Shown: piece after piece, positions 53,195 to 54,113 of the stretch | Numbering within the stretch: the stretch's first letter is position 1 | Layout: every line of letters begins with the position of its first letter | NCBI GenBank assembly: GCA_944389215.1 | Contig: CALXLN010000049.1 | Span: 1 to 54,113, forward strand | DNA: 54,113 nucleotides | Reading direction: 5' to 3' | Source: an uncultured Opitutales bacterium | Lineage (GTDB): Bacteria > Verrucomicrobiota > Verrucomicrobiia > Opitutales > Intestinicryptomonadaceae | Position numbers and translations under genes: made by a program | The notes under the pieces: generated by a model | The model's database searches: none | Told to the model about the DNA's origin: nothing | Seen by the model: only the letters and a program-made list of their open reading frames with translations

Positions 53195-54113
53195 ATGAGC
53201 GAAGAAAAGAAAACTATACAGGAAATGAGCCACGACCTTTTTGCAGTGAGAAAGGCCAAGCTCGAAGCTATGCGCGAAAACGGTTTCGATCCGTTCCGCG
53301 CAAATTGGGCGCAAACCCACACTAGCAAAACTGCGATAGAGTCGTACGACAACTCTTTGGAAGAAGGAAAAGACACCGAGCACGAAGTGAGCGTCGCAGG
53401 CAGGGTTTTGGTTTACAGGCTGATGGGAAAAGCCAGCTTCTTGAAAATTCTCGACCGCGACGGAATCATCCAGCTATACGTTTCCCGCGATGCTCTTCCC
53501 GAAGGCGTTTACAACAACGACTTTAAAAAGTTTCTTGATGTAGGCGACATTATAGGCGCTAAAGGCAAACTCTTTAAAACAAAAACTGGCGAAATAACAG
53601 TCCGCGTAAATGATTACAAAATGCTTTCAAAAAGCATGCGTCCGCTGCCAGAAAAATGGCACGGCTTAACCGACAACGAGCAAATTTACCGCCAACGGTA
53701 CCTGGACTTGATTGTCAACCGCGATTCCGCAGAGCGCTTCAAATTGCGCAGCAAAATAATCCGCCAAATACGCGAATTTTTGTGGTCGCGCGACTTTGTG
53801 GAAGTGGAGACTCCGTCGCTCCACTCTATCGCCGGCGGCGCTGCGGCGCGCCCCTTCATAACCCATTTCAACGCTTTGGATTGCGATTTTTATCTGCGCA
53901 TAGCCCTTGAGCTTTACCTCAAGAGAATGCTCGTGGGCGGGTTTGACAGGGTTTTCGAGATGGGCAGGGTCTTCCGCAACGAAGGGTTGTCGCGCAGGCA
54001 CAATCCCGAATTTACAATGCTCGAAGTCTATCAGGCTTACAGCGACTACCGCGGAATGATGGAGCTCATACGCTCCATGATTTCCTCCATATGCGAGAAC
54101 GTATTGGGAACAA
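53195..54113 (+). CDS. lysS: Lysyl-tRNA synthetase (class II), 3' end cut by window
   Basis: ATG 53195 begins [20 protein letters not shown]; 306 codons are visible and the frame is open at the edge. [19 protein letters not shown] is the OB-fold anticodon domain; [32 protein letters not shown] (motif 1) and [21 protein letters not shown] (motif 2) are the class II core. Motif 3 lies beyond the window. It charges tRNA-Lys. About 35 bp follow manC, so both may be in one transcript. Confidence 0.95.
   Translation, partial: MSEEKKTIQEMSHDLFAVRKAKLEAMRENGFDPFRANWAQTHTSKTAIESYDNSLEEGKDTEHEVSVAGRVLVYRLMGKASFLKILDRDGIIQLYVSRDALPEGVYNNDFKKFLDVGDIIGAKGKLFKTKTGEITVRVNDYKMLSKSMRPLPEKWHGLTDNEQIYRQRYLDLIVNRDSAERFKLRSKIIRQIREFLWSRDFVEVETPSLHSIAGGAAARPFITHFNALDCDFYLRIALELYLKRMLVGGFDRVFEMGRVFRNEGLSRRHNPEFTMLEVYQAYSDYRGMMELIRSMISSICENVLGT

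Noticed and set aside
1..54113. tRNA, rRNA, CRISPR arrays, insertion sequences
   Set aside because: No T-loop GTTCGA pattern with acceptor stem, no regular spaced 25-40 bp repeats, and no transposase-like protein was found in the intergenic stretches.

Overview
The window looks like a chromosome segment of a Verrucomicrobiota bacterium, probably class Opitutia (Opitutae) and perhaps gut- or host-associated. The evidence is a PEP-CTERM sorting tail (VPEP, membrane helix, RR) on an exported protein, exported glycan-processing proteins (DUF4091/GH123-like, sialate O-acetylesterase, six-hairpin glycosidase, sugar-isomerase lipoprotein), a zincless DksA-like protein with a histone-like tail, and few strong Shine-Dalgarno sites. 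The lineage is inference; no rRNA gene, tRNA gene, CRISPR array, insertion sequence or prophage was found. Base composition is fairly uniform, with GC-rich 'gcgc' runs throughout, so nothing stands out as a recent island.

Layout. 1-5.3 kb (+): a DUF4091 glycosidase-like protein cut by the window edge, a sugar isomerase/epimerase lipoprotein, and an alkaline-phosphatase-fold protein with unusual metal-site residues. 5.4-8.5 kb (-): an operon of an NAD-dependent sugar reductase, a beta-lactamase-fold protein without catalytic motifs, and a periplasmic sugar-binding protein. 8.5-17.8 kb (+): hisC with a CNNM/CBS membrane protein, aconitase, a STAS/SpoIIE-phosphatase pair, YbaB, a decayed 24-bp tandem repeat, and an SdpI-like membrane protein. 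17.9-20.6 kb (+): rpmF (59 codons), plsX, fabH. 20.8-24.8 kb (+): a two-gene Septu-like defence module (PtuA ATPase, PtuB HNH nuclease) followed without a real gap by hpt, a Cupin_5 protein and endonuclease IV. 25-31.3 kb (+): a lysozyme-like protein, a coiled-coil exported protein, ileS, the histone-tailed DksA-like protein and lspA.

31.5-38.6 kb (-): sialate O-acetylesterase, and a four-gene operon of a ClpX variant without the zinc domain, UbiE/MenG, a glycosidase and an RluA-type pseudouridine synthase. 38.9-40.6 kb (+): an HU-family protein and hisS. 40.7-47.9 kb (+): three large paralogous exported or anchored proteins that share a helical YPxDF-type repeat and a possible degenerate trypsin-like domain, then a fourth exported protein. 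48-50.3 kb: an AT-rich leader with a strong palindrome and a frameshifted PEP-CTERM protein. 50.3-51.5 kb: a 1.2 kb stretch without a convincing gene but with a long-range hairpin and helically phased direct repeats. 51.5-54.1 kb: a Tsr3/DTW-like protein (-), manC (+) and lysS (+, cut by the window end).

How they work together. Housekeeping genes (translation, fatty-acid and phospholipid start-up, histidine, TCA cycle, quinone, GDP-mannose) are interleaved with exported glycan-handling proteins. The most interesting parts are the Septu-like pair inside a nucleotide/repair directon, the YPxDF trio, several apparent pseudo-enzymes, the ClpX variant, and the unexplained repeats and hairpins between genes.
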